64,000 nt of DNA from Alphaproteobacteria bacterium (GCA_018821435.1 JAHJME010000009.1:292809-356808), one strand, 5' to 3'; shown: positions 29,182-39,161, counted from the stretch's first letter. The notes: generated by a model not told the origin, from the letters alone. Program-made: numbers and translations.

Positions 29182-30266
29182 TCGGTCTCCTGTCCTCGCC
29201 GGGTCCGGGCGGTCAGCGCGTCGGCGACCTCCGCCGCCTCGGCCCACCACGCCCGGATCATGTCGGCCGCCCGCCCCGTCCGCGCGAGCCGCACCGCTTG
29301 CCCGGCCCAGAGCGAGAGATACTCCGGATCATCGGCCTTGGCGGCGGCGGCGCGCAGCGGCTGGGTCAGCCGGTTCTGCACAGGATAGGCGGGGACGTCG
29401 TCCTGGACCCCATGCATCAGACGCATGAACCTGTTCTCGATTCCGCGGGCGTATCGGCCCGTGAAGGCCCTTGTCAGGCGCGTCGGATCGTCGGTTGCAG
29501 CCGCCGCGGCCCGTCGCCAGGGCCTGGACGTCACCGTCTCGTCGGCCAGCAGGAAGGCGGTGCCCATCTGGACGGCGGCGGCGCCCAGGGCTAGGCCCGC
29601 CGCCACGCCGCGCCCGTCCATGATCCCCCCGGCCGCGATCACCGGCAGATCGACCGCCGCCCGGATCGTCGCCACGAGCGCCAGCGTGCCAACCAGGCTC
29701 TGTTCGATGTCGCCCAGGAAGTGACCGCGATGCCCACCCGCTTCGAACCCTTGGGCGCAGACGCCATCCGCGCCGACCTCGGCCCAGGCCCGCGCCTCGG
29801 CGACCGTGGTGGCCGTGCCGACGACGTAGGTCCCGGCGGCCTGCAGCCGCTTCACCTGGGTCGGCGTCAGGATGGCGAAGGTGAACGAGGCCACCGGCGG
29901 CGCAGCGGCGACCACGGCGTCGAACTGGGCGTCGAAGTCCGGGGCGAATTGGTTCGGCGTCTCCGGCAGCGGCGCGCCGAGGTCGGCGTACCAGGGCGCC
30001 AGCCGCGCCAGCGCCGCATCCACCTCGCCTGGCGCCGGATCGGCCTTGGGCGCCATCAGCAGGTTCACCCCGAAGGACGCCGAGGTCCGAGTGCGAATCG
30101 CGTCGATCGCCGGGCCGATATCGGCGGGGGCCAGAGCGCCCGCCGCCAGCGTCCCCATCCCGCCGGCCTCGCTGACCGCCACCGTCATCTCGTCCAGCGT
30201 CGCGCCGACCATCGGCGCCTGGAGGATCGGGATCGGCAGGCTGTCCAGCAAGGCCGCGAGGGTCAT
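29178..30266 (-). CDS. Nitronate monooxygenase family FMN enzyme
   Basis: A 362-residue TIM-barrel FMN protein of the nitronate monooxygenase / 2-nitropropane dioxygenase family. It opens with PIPILQAPMVG. Phosphate- and flavin-binding segments are DGVCAQGFEAGGHRGHF with the catalytic-type His, then VIAAGGIMDGRGVAAGLALG and AAAVQMGTAFL. These enzymes oxidise nitroalkanes or propionate 3-nitronate. It overlaps trmJ upstream and the DUF1254 gene downstream by 4 bases each, so the minus-strand genes from trmJ to the second DUF1254 are likely one transcript. Confidence 0.9.
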   Translation of the reverse strand: MTLAALLDSLPIPILQAPMVGATLDEMTVAVSEAGGMGTLAAGALAPADIGPAIDAIRTRTSASFGVNLLMAPKADPAPGEVDAALARLAPWYADLGAPLPETPNQFAPDFDAQFDAVVAAAPPVASFTFAILTPTQVKRLQAAGTYVVGTATTVAEARAWAEVGADGVCAQGFEAGGHRGHFLGDIEQSLVGTLALVATIRAAVDLPVIAAGGIMDGRGVAAGLALGAAAVQMGTAFLLADETVTSRPWRRAAAAATDDPTRLTRAFTGRYARGIENRFMRLMHGVQDDVPAYPVQNRLTQPLRAAAAKADDPEYLSLWAGQAVRLARTGRAADMIRAWWAEAAEVADALTARTRRGQETE

Positions 30267-31054
30267 TCGGCGTCTCCCTGTTCCGCCTTCTGCTTGGCGG
30301 CCAGCTTGGCCAGCACCCGGCCGCGCCCCTTGGACAGCGCCGTCACCACGCCCCGGAACGTCCGCACCTCCTGTTGGGAGAAGCGCGCCTTGCCCAGGGC
30401 CGAGCGCAGGTTCTGGACCATCGACGGCCGCTTGTCCGGCGGATGGAAGAAGCCAGCGGCGTCCAGCTCGCGCTCGAAATGCTCGAACAGGCCCAGCATG
30501 GCCGCGCCGTCGGCCGGCGGGGAATGCTCACGGAAAATCGGCGGCGGCGCGTCCAGTACGGTCGTGCGCCATTCATAGGCGTTGATCGCGACAGCCTGGC
30601 CCAGGTTGAGCGAGCGGAAGCGCGGATCGATGGGGATGGTGATCACCGCCTGGCACAGGGCGATGTCGGCGGTCTCCAGCCCGGCCCGTTCGCCGCCGAA
30701 CAGCAGGCCGGTGCGCTGGCCCTCTGCTGCGGCGCGCGACAGTTCGACGGCGCCCGCACGCGGTGTAAGGATCGGCAGTTGCAACTCCCGAGGCCGCGCG
30801 GTCGTTGCGAACACGAGATTGAGGTCGGCGATCGCGTCGGCCACGTTGTCGTAGACCCGCGCGGCGTTCAGCGGCCATTCCGCACCGGAAGCCAGGGCCC
30901 AGGCGCGTTCCTGGGGCCAGCCGTCGCGCGGGTTCACGAGCCTGAGATCGGCGAGGCCGAAGTTGGCCATGACGCGTGCGACAGCGCCGATGTTCTCGGC
31001 CATCTGTGGCGCGTTCAGGATAATGACAGGTGCGAGAGGAGAGGCTTCGGCCAT
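30263..31054 (-). CDS. trmJ: tRNA (cytidine/uridine-2'-O-)-methyltransferase TrmJ
   Basis: A 263-residue SPOUT methyltransferase of the TrmJ/TrmH group, which methylates the 2'-O of residue 32 in certain tRNAs. It opens MAEASPLAPVIILNAPQMAE, with NIGAVARVMANFGLADLRLV. The trefoil-knot motifs are LLFGGERAGLETADIALC and IPIDPRFRSLNLGQAVAINA. The ATG complements bases 31052-31054 and overlaps, on the other strand, the ATG of the beta-lactamase gene. The longer upstream open frame lies inside that gene and is not conserved. Confidence 0.9.
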   Translation of the reverse strand: MAEASPLAPVIILNAPQMAENIGAVARVMANFGLADLRLVNPRDGWPQERAWALASGAEWPLNAARVYDNVADAIADLNLVFATTARPRELQLPILTPRAGAVELSRAAAEGQRTGLLFGGERAGLETADIALCQAVITIPIDPRFRSLNLGQAVAINAYEWRTTVLDAPPPIFREHSPPADGAAMLGLFEHFERELDAAGFFHPPDKRPSMVQNLRSALGKARFSQQEVRTFRGVVTALSKGRGRVLAKLAAKQKAEQGDAE

Positions 31055-32111
31055 GCCGCGTTTAGAAGAGCCCGCTCGCCGGAAGGCAACCCTTGACCGT
31101 CGCGCCGTGCTGATCGCGGCGCCCGCCGGCCTGCTCGCCGCCTGCGAGCCGAAGATGCCGATCACCGTCTCCACCACGCCGAAAATAGATATCGCCGGCC
31201 TGACCAAGGCCGTGGTCGGGATCGCGGCGGCGGCGCGCCCCGCGAACCTAGGGGTTGGCCTGAGCAACCTGGAGAGTGGCGAGGCCTTCGTGTTCAACGG
31301 CGACCGGCGCTTCCCCATGCAGAGCGTCTTCAAGCTGCCCCTGGCCGCCGCCGTGCTGGCCGAGGTGGACGCCGGGCGCGCGCTGTTCACCGAGCGGGTC
31401 ACCCTGGAAGAGAAGCAGCTCTCGCCCGCCTTCTCGCCGATCGCCGAAGGTTGGCCGGCGCGGAAGGCCTATTCGCTGCAGGAGCTGTTCGAGGCGATGG
31501 TGGTCGACAGCGACAACACCGCCGCCGACGTCCTGATGAAGCGCATCGGCGGCCCGGGCGCCGTCACGGCGTGGCTGACCGCCCGCCATGTGCCCGAGGT
31601 CCGCGTGGACCGCTATGAGCGCGAGTTGCAGCCGGATGTGTACGGCATGCCCTCGTTCCGGCCGGCGTGGCTGAAGGGCGATGGCTTCCAGCAGGCGCGC
31701 GACGCGGTGCCGCCGCTGGCCCGCCTGGCCGCCATGCGCGCCTATATGGCCGACCCGCGCGACACCGCCACGCCGCGCGGCATGCTGGAATTCCTGCAGA
31801 TGCTGGAGCGCCAGGAACTGGTCTCGCCGGCCTCCACGGCCTTGCTGACGCAGCTCATGGTCCGCACCAGCCGCGGGAATACGCGGATCAAAGCGGGCCT
31901 GCCCAAGGGCGTGCTTCTGGCCCACCGCCCGGGGACCTCGGGCGTCGATCAGGGAATCAGCACCGCGCACAACGACGTGGGCGTCTTCACCTTCGCCGAC
32001 CGGCGGTCTTACGCCTTGGCGGTTTTCCTCTCCGGATCGACCTTGGACGATGCAGGGCGCGACCGGATCATCGCCGAAGTGGCCCGCGCGGCGGTCATAG
32101 CGGCAGGGTAA
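31053..32111 (+). CDS. Class A beta-lactamase, predicted lipoprotein
   Basis: A 352-residue serine beta-lactamase. The nucleophile is S91 in QSVFKLP (SxxK). The SDN loop is S153-D154-N155. The omega-loop base is E189 in RYERELQ, where the usual Asn170 position holds Q193. The KTG motif reads R292-P293-G294 (HRPGTSG). A twin-Arg signal (DRRAVLIAAPAG) ends in lipobox LAAC with C31, so it should be anchored to a membrane. The Gln in the omega loop recalls subclass A2 (PER-like) enzymes. Its ATG overlaps the divergent trmJ ATG. Activity and spectrum are untested inference. Confidence 0.85.
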   Translation: MPRLEEPARRKATLDRRAVLIAAPAGLLAACEPKMPITVSTTPKIDIAGLTKAVVGIAAAARPANLGVGLSNLESGEAFVFNGDRRFPMQSVFKLPLAAAVLAEVDAGRALFTERVTLEEKQLSPAFSPIAEGWPARKAYSLQELFEAMVVDSDNTAADVLMKRIGGPGAVTAWLTARHVPEVRVDRYERELQPDVYGMPSFRPAWLKGDGFQQARDAVPPLARLAAMRAYMADPRDTATPRGMLEFLQMLERQELVSPASTALLTQLMVRTSRGNTRIKAGLPKGVLLAHRPGTSGVDQGISTAHNDVGVFTFADRRSYALAVFLSGSTLDDAGRDRIIAEVARAAVIAAG

Positions 32112-32189
32112 CCCTTAGGGAGCCTTTGCGTCGGCGTCTGTGGCGGCTATACGGCCCCAAACGCATTACGCCCGGAGCCCACGCCCCTC

Positions 32190-33404
32190 ATGGCAAAAAT
32201 CAAAGTCGCCAACCCCGTCGTCGATATCGATGGGGACGAGATGACCCGGATCATCTGGCAGTGGATCAAGGACAAGTTGATCTTCCCCTTCCTGGATCTC
32301 GAGATCGACTACTACGACCTCGGGATGGAAAACCGCGACGCCACCGACGACCAGGTGACGATCGACGCGGCCATGGCCATCAAGAAGCATGGCGTCGGCA
32401 TCAAGTGCGCCACCATCACGCCGGACGAAGCCCGGGTGAAGGAATTCGGCCTCAAGAAGATGTGGAAGTCGCCCAACGGCACGATCCGCAACATCCTGGA
32501 CGGCGTCGTCTTCCGCGAGCCGATCATCTGCAAGAACGTGCCGCGCCTGATCCCCGGCTGGACCAAGCCGATCATCATCGGCCGTCACGCCTTCGGCGAC
32601 CAATACCGCGCCACCGATTTCGTGGTCCCCGGCCCCGGCAAGCTCACGATCAAGTTCGAGGGCGCCGACGGCAAGGTGATCGAGCACGACGTGTACGACT
32701 TCAAGTCGGCCGGCGTGGCGATGGCCATGTACAACGTCGAGCCGTCGATCCGCGATTTCGCCACGGCGTGCTTCAACTACGCCCTGCAGCGCAAGTACCC
32801 GCTGTACCTCTCGACCAAGAACACGATCCTCAAGGCCTATGACGGGCGCTTCAAGGACATCTTCGAAGAGATCTACCAGGCGGAGTACGTCGACAAGTTC
32901 AAGGCCGCCGGCCTGGTCTACGAGCACCGCCTCATCGACGACATGGTGGCGTCGTCGCTCAAGTGGTCGGGCGACTTCATCTGGGCCTGCAAGAACTACG
33001 ACGGCGACGTCCAGTCCGACCAGGTCGCTCAGGGCTTCGGCTCGCTGGGCCTGATGACCTCGGTGCTGATCACGCCGGACGGCAAGGTGATGGAGGCCGA
33101 AGCCGCCCACGGCACCGTGACCCGTCACTTCCGCCAGCATCAGAAGGGCGAGAGCACCTCGACCAACTCGATCGCCTCGATCTTCGCCTGGACCCAGGGC
33201 CTGAAGCACCGCGCCAAGCTCGACGGCAACGCCGAGCTGGAGCACTTCGCCTCGACCCTGGAAAAGGTCTGCGTCGAGACCGTCGAGAGCGGCTCGATGA
33301 CCAAGGACCTGGCGCTGCTGGTCGGCGACACCCAGGGCTGGCTCACCACCGAGGGCTTCCTCGACAAGGTGGCGGCGAACCTGGAAAAGGCGCTCGCCGC
33401 CTAA
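32190..33404 (+). CDS. icd: NADP-dependent isocitrate dehydrogenase
   Basis: A 404-residue eukaryote-type dimeric isocitrate dehydrogenase that makes 2-oxoglutarate and NADPH in the TCA cycle. It opens [20 protein letters not shown]. Substrate-binding residues are in [20 protein letters not shown], the catalytic Tyr and Lys regions are intact, and [20 protein letters not shown] is the NADP-binding segment. The length is normal. A clear intrinsic terminator follows 31 bases after the stop codon. The gene is likely monocistronic. Confidence 0.97.
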   Translation: MAKIKVANPVVDIDGDEMTRIIWQWIKDKLIFPFLDLEIDYYDLGMENRDATDDQVTIDAAMAIKKHGVGIKCATITPDEARVKEFGLKKMWKSPNGTIRNILDGVVFREPIICKNVPRLIPGWTKPIIIGRHAFGDQYRATDFVVPGPGKLTIKFEGADGKVIEHDVYDFKSAGVAMAMYNVEPSIRDFATACFNYALQRKYPLYLSTKNTILKAYDGRFKDIFEEIYQAEYVDKFKAAGLVYEHRLIDDMVASSLKWSGDFIWACKNYDGDVQSDQVAQGFGSLGLMTSVLITPDGKVMEAEAAHGTVTRHFRQHQKGESTSTNSIASIFAWTQGLKHRAKLDGNAELEHFASTLEKVCVETVESGSMTKDLALLVGDTQGWLTTEGFLDKVAANLEKALAA

Positions 33405-33435
33405 AGCGCGACGACGTCAGGGGCGACCCGAATTC

Positions 33436-33470
33436 AGCGCCGCATGCGGGACACCGCGTGCGGCGCTTTT
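33436..33470 (+). terminator. Intrinsic terminator of icd
   Basis: AGCGCCGCATGCGG and CCGCGTGCGGCGCT (33436-33449 and 33454-33467) pair as a 14-bp stem with a single T-G pair and a 4-base loop, followed by TTTT and more T-rich sequence. Confidence 0.9.
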
Positions 33471-33474
33471 CGTT

Positions 33475-33732
33475 TCAGCGGCCTTCGACCCAGAGGTCCA
33501 GCGGCTGCTTCTCCTCGTGGCGCACGAGGAACAGGTAGCCCAGTACGAACACCACGACGGCCACGACGCTGGCGCCCAGGAACCCCGCGGGCGAGGCGAA
33601 CCACAGGCTGAGCCACAGGATGGCGTCGCCGATGACCAGCATCGACCAGCGTATGAGGATGCTGAACGCGTGATAGGTGCGCTCGTGCTCGACGACGTAA
33701 GGGGTTTGATTGAACTGACGACCGGTATCCAT
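33475..33732 (-). CDS. Small membrane protein, aa3-oxidase subunit IV-like
   Basis: An 85-residue protein with an N-terminal EHERTYHAFSILIRWSMLVI segment that leads into two membrane spans (about residues 25-47 and 52-70) and a charged tail. The E-x-T-Y-x-x-F-x-x-x-x-x-W pattern before the first span is the hallmark of bacterial aa3-type cytochrome oxidase subunit IV (COX4_pro_2). Typical members have only one span, so the second one is unusual. No oxidase genes are nearby, so the assignment is tentative. Confidence 0.6.
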   Translation of the reverse strand: MDTGRQFNQTPYVVEHERTYHAFSILIRWSMLVIGDAILWLSLWFASPAGFLGASVVAVVVFVLGYLFLVRHEEKQPLDLWVEGR

Positions 33733-33857
33733 CTTTCGGGGTCCTTCCGCGAAAACCTGGTGTCGAACGAAAGGGAACGCCCGATTGGCCAGGTTGTCAA
33801 TGTTCTTGCTTTGTTCGCGGTCTACCCTAAGCTCGCGCGAGGTTCAGGAGGACAGGC

Positions 33858-34235
33858 ATGAGCATTGGATATGTCACCATCGGTGCGCACGACGTGGAGG
33901 CGGCGCTGCCGTTCTTCCACCGGGTGTTCGGAGCCATGGGCTATGAGCGCGGCGAGCCCGAGGGCGGGTGGGCGTTCTACGGCCCGCCGGGGTCGCCGTG
34001 CATCGGCATCTGCAAGCCGCACGACGGCCAGGCGCCGCGCGCCGGCAACGGGATCATGATCGCCTTCAAGGCCGACAGTCCCGACCAGGTGGCCGCCGCC
34101 CATTCCGCGGCCCTGGCGGCCGGCGGCGCCGACGAAGGCTCGCCCGGCTACCGGCCGCCCGAGGGGACCAGCTTCTACGGCGCCTATTTCCGTGATCCGG
34201 TGGGCAACAAGTTCTGCGTCTATGCCACCAGCTAG
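33858..34235 (+). CDS. VOC (glyoxalase/bleomycin-resistance fold) protein
   Basis: A 125-residue single vicinal-oxygen-chelate domain. It opens MSIGYVTIGAHDVEAALPFF, and a late segment reads GAYFRDPVGNKFCVYA, the standard DP-x-GN-K motif. Such proteins are metal-dependent lyases, dioxygenases or antibiotic-binding proteins; this one has no specific signature. The GCATGA start is preceded by AGGAGGACAG. A terminator follows 13 bases after the stop. Confidence 0.9.
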   Translation: MSIGYVTIGAHDVEAALPFFHRVFGAMGYERGEPEGGWAFYGPPGSPCIGICKPHDGQAPRAGNGIMIAFKADSPDQVAAAHSAALAAGGADEGSPGYRPPEGTSFYGAYFRDPVGNKFCVYATS

Positions 34236-34248
34236 GCGCGCATAGCAA

Positions 34249-34274
34249 AACGGCCGGGGTTTCCCCCGGCCGTT
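34249..34274. terminator. Intrinsic terminator between VOC and PEP-CTERM genes
   Basis: AACGGCCGGGG (34249-34259) and CCCCGGCCGTT (34264-34274) form a perfect 11-bp stem around TTTC. It lies between convergent genes and can serve both. Confidence 0.85.
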
Positions 34275-34300
34275 CGCGATTTCTCAGTCGTGGTCGGCGG

Positions 34301-34960
34301 CTAGGCGGCCAGCGCGCGACGGCGGCGGAGCGCCGTGCCGGCCAGGCCGAAGCCGCCCAGCATCAGCGCCCAGGTCGCCGGTTCCGGCACCGCGGTCGCG
34401 TCGCGATCCCAGTCGAACTTCGCCTTGACCGTGAGGGCTTCGCTGATGCCCTCGTCGGTGCTCCAGAAGCCGCCTTCGTTGTACTCGCCGCCGTTGACCT
34501 TGATGGTCATCAGGCCGGTCAGGCCGTTGCCGAAGTGCAGTTGGGTCACGCCGTTGTTGGCCCAGGTCAGCTTGCCGCCCTGGATGTAGCCAAAGAACTC
34601 GGAATAGCCCGAGGTCACGCCGGTGATCGGATCGACGGTGTTCGGGGTCGGCGCGCTGAAGTTGAACGTCAGCTTGATCGGCGAGGCGATCAGGTCGTCC
34701 GCATTGACGCTGGTTTCGTTCGTGTAGAGCTTGAACAGGCTGAGCGTCTTGAGCTCTTCGTTCTGGGCCGTGTTCGGATCGTCCGGCGACAGGGCGAAGT
34801 TGAACGTCGGATTGATCGGCTGGACCTGCAGGACCAGACCCGGATCGGCGTTGAGGTACTCCAGCGACCAGGAGCCCACGAACTGCGTGGCTTGCGCCTG
34901 CGAGGCGCCCAGCGCCAGACCACCGGCAACCGCGAGCGCGGCCATGAACTTCATACGCAT
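34301..34960 (-). CDS. PEP-CTERM (PEPxxWA) sorting-domain protein, secreted
   Basis: A 219-residue secreted protein. The N-terminal signal peptide ends near GASQAQA. The C-terminus has the sorting tripartite signal: VPEPATWALM, a hydrophobic helix (GGFGLAGTAL) and a basic RRRRA tail. PEP-CTERM proteins are processed by an exosortase and are often surface or biofilm-matrix proteins. The body is rich in Asn, Thr and aromatic residues and is probably beta-rich. No exosortase gene lies in the window. A second PEP-CTERM protein occurs at 61187-61738. Confidence 0.9.
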   Translation of the reverse strand: MRMKFMAALAVAGGLALGASQAQATQFVGSWSLEYLNADPGLVLQVQPINPTFNFALSPDDPNTAQNEELKTLSLFKLYTNETSVNADDLIASPIKLTFNFSAPTPNTVDPITGVTSGYSEFFGYIQGGKLTWANNGVTQLHFGNGLTGLMTIKVNGGEYNEGGFWSTDEGISEALTVKAKFDWDRDATAVPEPATWALMLGGFGLAGTALRRRRALAA

Positions 34961-35059
34961 TGGATAGACCCCCGAAGTGCCCGGAAGGGCGACAGATACT
35001 GAATCAACTCCTAACGGTTGAGCTGCACTGTCGCCAGTGCGGACAACCGCCAGGGGAAT

Positions 35060-37708
35060 TTAACCGCCTATCGCCGCCTTCACGGCCGCCAGCCCTTCGG
35101 CCGCCTTGGCGCCATCCGGCGCACCGCCCTGAGCGAAGTCGGGACGGCCACCGGCCCCCTGCCCGCCCATGGCCAGCACGCCGGCCTTGGCCAGGTCTGC
35201 GGCGTTGAACTTCGCCTGCGCCGACCCGGTCACGGCGACGGTCACCGCCGCCTTGCCCTCGGCGGTCCCGATCAGCACGATCACCCCGTCGGGCAGCTGC
35301 TTCTTGAACTCCTCGGCGATGGGCCGCAGGTCCTTGCCGCCGACGCCGTCCATGATCCGCGCCATGACCTGCACGCCGCCGATCTCCTCGGGACCGGCCG
35401 CGGTCGCGCCGCCCCCACCGCCCATCGCGAGTTGGCGCTTGGCGTCGCCCAGCTCCTTCTCCAGCTTGCGGGCCTGGAGCTGCAGCGCCTCGACGCGGGC
35501 CGGGACGTCCGCCACCGGCACCTTGAACTGGTCGGCCAGACCCTTGGCCACGCCGGCCTGATCCAGCAGCCAGCGACGCGCCGCCTCGCCGGTCAGCGCC
35601 TCGATCCGTCGCACACCGGCGGCGACGCCCTGTTCCTGGACGATCTTGAACAGGGCGATATCGCCCGTGCGCGCCACGTGGGTGCCGCCGCACAGCTCGA
35701 CCGAGTAGGCGCCGTCACCGCCCAGGGCGTGGCCCAGGGTCAGAACACGAACGCTCTCGCCGTACTTCTCGCCGAACAGCGCCATCGCCCCGGCCGCCAT
35801 CGCCTCCTTGGGCGCCATCAGCTGGGTGGTCGCGGGCAGGTTCTGACGCACCACGGCGTTCACCTCGGCCTCGATCCGATCGATCTCGTCGGGCGTCACC
35901 GGCTGGCCGTGGCTGAAGTCGAAGCGAATCCGCTCGCCATCCACCATCTGGCCCTTCTGGGTGACATGGGGACCCAGCACGTTGCGCAGAGCCGCGTGCA
36001 GCAGGTGGGTGGCGGAGTGGTTGGCCCGCGTCGCGGCGCGCCGCTCGGCGTCGAGCCCCAGCCGCACTCGCGCGCCGGGCGTGAGCGTGCCCTCGAGGAT
36101 CTCCAGGTCGTGGACATGCAGATCGCCGGCCAGCTTCTGGACGTCGGTGACCTTCGCCCGGCCGCCGTCCCATTCGACTTCGCCCCGGTCGCCGGCCTGG
36201 CCGCCGCTCTCGGCGTAGAAGGGCGTCCGGTCGAACAGCGCCTGCACCTTGGCGCCTTGCGTGGCGCCGTCGATCTCGCGGCCGCCCTCGACCAGGACCA
36301 GCAGCTCGGCGGTGATCTCGCCGTCCTCGTAGCCGGTGAAGTCCGTCGGGCCCAGGCGCTCGCGGATGGCGAACCACTCAGTGGCCGCCGCGGCCTGGCC
36401 GGAGCCGGTCCATGCTTCACGCGCCATGTCGCGCTGCCGGGTCATGGCGGCGTCGAATTCCTCGAGGTCCACGGTCAGGCCCTTGGCCCGCACCGCGTCC
36501 TGGGTCAGGTCGAGGGGGAAGCCATAGGTGTCGTACAGCTTGAAGGCGGTCTCGCCCGACAGCACATCGCCACTGTTCAGGCCGGCCGTCGCCTCGTCCA
36601 GCAGGCTCATGCCCCGGCCCAGCGTGCGGCGGAACCGCTCCTCTTCCTGGCGCAGGGTGTCGATGATCGCGGGCTCGGCGCGCCGCAGCTCGGGGTAGGC
36701 TTCGCCCATCTCCCGGATCAGGGTCGGCGCCAGCCGGTGCATCAGCGGATCGGACGCGCCCAGCAGGTGGGCGTGGCGCATGGCGCGGCGCATGATCCGG
36801 CGCAGCACATAGCCCCGGCCCTCGTTCGAGGGGGTCACGCCGTCGGCGATCAGGAAGCTGGACGAGCGCAGGTGGTCGGCGATCACCCGGTGCGAGGCGC
36901 CGGTCGAAGCCGCGCCTTCGCCGCCGACCAGGTCGCGCGACGCTCCGATGATCGTGCGGAACAGGTCGACGTCATAGTTGTCGTGCACGCCCTGCAGCAC
37001 GGCGGCGATACGCTCGAGGCCCATGCCGGTATCGATCGAGGGCTTGGGCAGGCTTTCGCGCCGGCCGTCCGCGAATTGCTCGAACTGCATGAAGACCAGG
37101 TTCCAGATCTCAACGAACCGGTCGCCGTCCTCGTCCGGGCTGCCGGGGGGGCCGCCGGGGATGTGGTCGCCATGGTCGAAGAAGATCTCGGAGCACGGGC
37201 CGCACGGGCCGGTGTCGCCCATCGACCAGAAGTTGTCGTTGGTCGAGATGCGGATGATCCGCTCGTCGGGCAGGCCGGCGATCTTCTTCCAGAGCGCGTG
37301 GGCCTCGTCGTCGGTGTGATAGACGGTGACCGTCAGCTTCTCGGGCGGAAGCTGGAACTCCTTGGTCAGCAGGTTCCAGGCGAGCGTGATCGCCTGTTCC
37401 TTGAAATAGTCGCCGAACGAGAAATTCCCCAGCATCTCGAAGAACGTGTGGTGGCGCGCGGTGTAGCCGACGTTGTCCAGGTCGTTGTGCTTGCCGCCGG
37501 CGCGGACCGACTTCTGCGAGGACGCGGCGCGCGGCCACGGCGGGGTCTCGGCGCCGGTGAAGTAGTTCTTGAACGGCACCATGCCGGCGTTGACGAACAG
37601 CAGGGTCGGATCGTTCTGCGGCACCAATGGCGCCGAGGCGACGATGGCGTGATCGTTCTGCTGGAAGAAGTCCAGGAAGTGGGTCCGGATCTCGTTCAGG
37701 CTCGGCAT
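35060..37708 (-). CDS. alaS: Alanyl-tRNA synthetase
   Basis: An 882-residue AlaRS of full length. The class II catalytic core opens [20 protein letters not shown], with motif 2 in [20 protein letters not shown]. The editing domain keeps its zinc ligands in [12 protein letters not shown] and [15 protein letters not shown]. The C-Ala domain with a Gly-rich segment (AMGGGGGA on the plus-strand view) closes the protein. It charges tRNA-Ala and clears mischarged Ser and Gly. The recA-alaS order seen here is common in alphaproteobacteria; a terminator lies between them. Confidence 0.97.
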   Translation of the reverse strand: MPSLNEIRTHFLDFFQQNDHAIVASAPLVPQNDPTLLFVNAGMVPFKNYFTGAETPPWPRAASSQKSVRAGGKHNDLDNVGYTARHHTFFEMLGNFSFGDYFKEQAITLAWNLLTKEFQLPPEKLTVTVYHTDDEAHALWKKIAGLPDERIIRISTNDNFWSMGDTGPCGPCSEIFFDHGDHIPGGPPGSPDEDGDRFVEIWNLVFMQFEQFADGRRESLPKPSIDTGMGLERIAAVLQGVHDNYDVDLFRTIIGASRDLVGGEGAASTGASHRVIADHLRSSSFLIADGVTPSNEGRGYVLRRIMRRAMRHAHLLGASDPLMHRLAPTLIREMGEAYPELRRAEPAIIDTLRQEEERFRRTLGRGMSLLDEATAGLNSGDVLSGETAFKLYDTYGFPLDLTQDAVRAKGLTVDLEEFDAAMTRQRDMAREAWTGSGQAAAATEWFAIRERLGPTDFTGYEDGEITAELLVLVEGGREIDGATQGAKVQALFDRTPFYAESGGQAGDRGEVEWDGGRAKVTDVQKLAGDLHVHDLEILEGTLTPGARVRLGLDAERRAATRANHSATHLLHAALRNVLGPHVTQKGQMVDGERIRFDFSHGQPVTPDEIDRIEAEVNAVVRQNLPATTQLMAPKEAMAAGAMALFGEKYGESVRVLTLGHALGGDGAYSVELCGGTHVARTGDIALFKIVQEQGVAAGVRRIEALTGEAARRWLLDQAGVAKGLADQFKVPVADVPARVEALQLQARKLEKELGDAKRQLAMGGGGGATAAGPEEIGGVQVMARIMDGVGGKDLRPIAEEFKKQLPDGVIVLIGTAEGKAAVTVAVTGSAQAKFNAADLAKAGVLAMGGQGAGGRPDFAQGGAPDGAKAAEGLAAVKAAIGG

Positions 37709-37834
37709 CGGGCTACAATCATCATGCGGTTGGACAGGGTCGCCACCCCCCAGGTGGGGACCGCCGACCCTTTACGAAACCTGAAGCCGACCGCCAAGGA
37801 AAAGGGGCCGACGGGGCACACCCCGCCTCGAACG

Positions 37835-37868
37835 AAAAGGACGCTCAGAGCAAGAGCCCTGAGCGTCC
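37835..37868 (-). terminator. Intrinsic terminator downstream of recA
   Basis: On the minus strand GGACGCTCAG (complement of 37859-37868) pairs with CTGAGCGTCC across a 10-base loop and is followed by TTTT (complement of 37835-37838). It stands about 100 bases after the recA stop and before the alaS start. Confidence 0.8.
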
Positions 37869-37971
37869 GGCCTCGTAAGGTCGCCTGGCGGCCCCCGCAG
37901 CGGGTGGCGCGTCGGGGCAGGCCCGGTCGGCGGAGGAGGACCGCCCCGGGACGGGAACCGCCGTGACGGCC

Positions 37972-39054
37972 CTAGAGGGAGCCGTCCTCGTCGTCGGTCT
38001 CGCCGGCGGCGGGGCCGACCAGGAGCTGTTCCTCGACGACGTCCTTGGCGCCGCGGACCTGTTTCTCGATCTGGGCGGCGATGTCAGGGTTCTGCTTCAG
38101 GAATTCACGGACATTGTCGCGACCCTGGCCGATCCGCTGGCTGTTCCAGGAGAACCAGGAGCCGGACTTCTCGACCACCCCGGCCTTCACCCCCAGGTCG
38201 ATGATCTCGCCCAGCTTGGAGATGCCCTCGCCGTACATGATGTCGAACTCGACCTCGCGGAACGGCGGGGCGATCTTGTTCTTGACCACCTTCACCCGGA
38301 CGTTGTTGCCGACGATCTCGTCGCGCAGCTTCACCGAGCCGGTGCGGCGGATGTCCAGGCGCACCGAGGCGTAGAACTTCAGCGCGTTGCCGCCCGTGGT
38401 CGTCTCCGGGCTGCCGTACATCACGCCGATCTTCATGCGGATCTGGTTGATGAAGATCACCAGGGTCTTGGCCTTGGAGATCGAGGCGGTCAGCTTGCGC
38501 AGCGCCTGGCTCATCAGGCGGGCCTGAAGGCCGGGCAGGCTGTCGCCCATCTCGCCCTCGATCTCGGCGCGCGGCGTCAGGGCCGCCACCGAGTCGATCA
38601 CGATCACGTCCACGGCGTTGGAACGCACCAGGGTGTCGGTGATCTCCAGGGCCTGTTCGCCGGTGTCGGGCTGGGCCACCAGCAGATCATCCAGGTTCAC
38701 ACCCAGCTTGTGCGCGTAGCCCGGATCCAGGGCGTGCTCGGCGTCCACGAAGGCCGCCGTGCCGCCCGCCTTCTGAACCTCGGCCACGACGTGAAGCGCC
38801 AGCGTGGTCTTGCCGGAGCTTTCCGGGCCGTAGATCTCCACGATCCGCCCCTTGGGCAGGCCGCCGATGCCCAGCGCCAGGTCCAGGCCCAGCGACCCGG
38901 TCGAGAACGACTCGATCTCGATCAGGCCCTTGTCGCCCAGCTTCATCACCGAGCCCTTGCCGAAGGCCCGGTCGATCTGCGCTAGCGCCGCCTCGAGGGC
39001 GCGCTGCTTTTCTGAATCGTCTTTGCCCACGAGCTTCAATGCCGACTGCGCCAT
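37972..39054 (-). CDS. recA: Recombinase RecA
   Basis: A 360-residue RecA. The Walker A motif is [13 protein letters not shown] at about residues 75-87, and the Walker B region is [14 protein letters not shown]. The DNA-binding loops ([20 protein letters not shown]) and the [19 protein letters not shown] segment are intact. RecA forms the strand-exchange filament and promotes LexA self-cleavage. A LexA-type box 93 bases upstream shows SOS control. The acidic C-terminus (ETDDEDGSL) is the usual autoregulatory tail. Confidence 0.98.
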   Translation of the reverse strand: MAQSALKLVGKDDSEKQRALEAALAQIDRAFGKGSVMKLGDKGLIEIESFSTGSLGLDLALGIGGLPKGRIVEIYGPESSGKTTLALHVVAEVQKAGGTAAFVDAEHALDPGYAHKLGVNLDDLLVAQPDTGEQALEITDTLVRSNAVDVIVIDSVAALTPRAEIEGEMGDSLPGLQARLMSQALRKLTASISKAKTLVIFINQIRMKIGVMYGSPETTTGGNALKFYASVRLDIRRTGSVKLRDEIVGNNVRVKVVKNKIAPPFREVEFDIMYGEGISKLGEIIDLGVKAGVVEKSGSWFSWNSQRIGQGRDNVREFLKQNPDIAAQIEKQVRGAKDVVEEQLLVGPAAGETDDEDGSL

Positions 39055-39146
39055 GTCATGAACCCTCTATCCCACGATTCCGCCAACCGAATGGGCCCAA
39101 CCACCGGGCCACTTCGCAGGACTCAGAAGTACCGCCTTTGTTCTGG

Positions 39147-39161
39147 GTTCGCAAGATGTTC
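39147..39161 (-). promoter_or_regulatory. LexA (SOS) box of recA
   Basis: GTTC at 39147-39150, seven bases, and GTTC at 39158-39161 make the direct-repeat GTTC-N7-GTTC (GAAC-N7-GAAC as read towards recA) that LexA recognises in alphaproteobacteria. A third GTTC lies at 39140-39143. The site is 93-107 bases upstream of the recA ATG, a sensible operator position. Confidence 0.85.
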
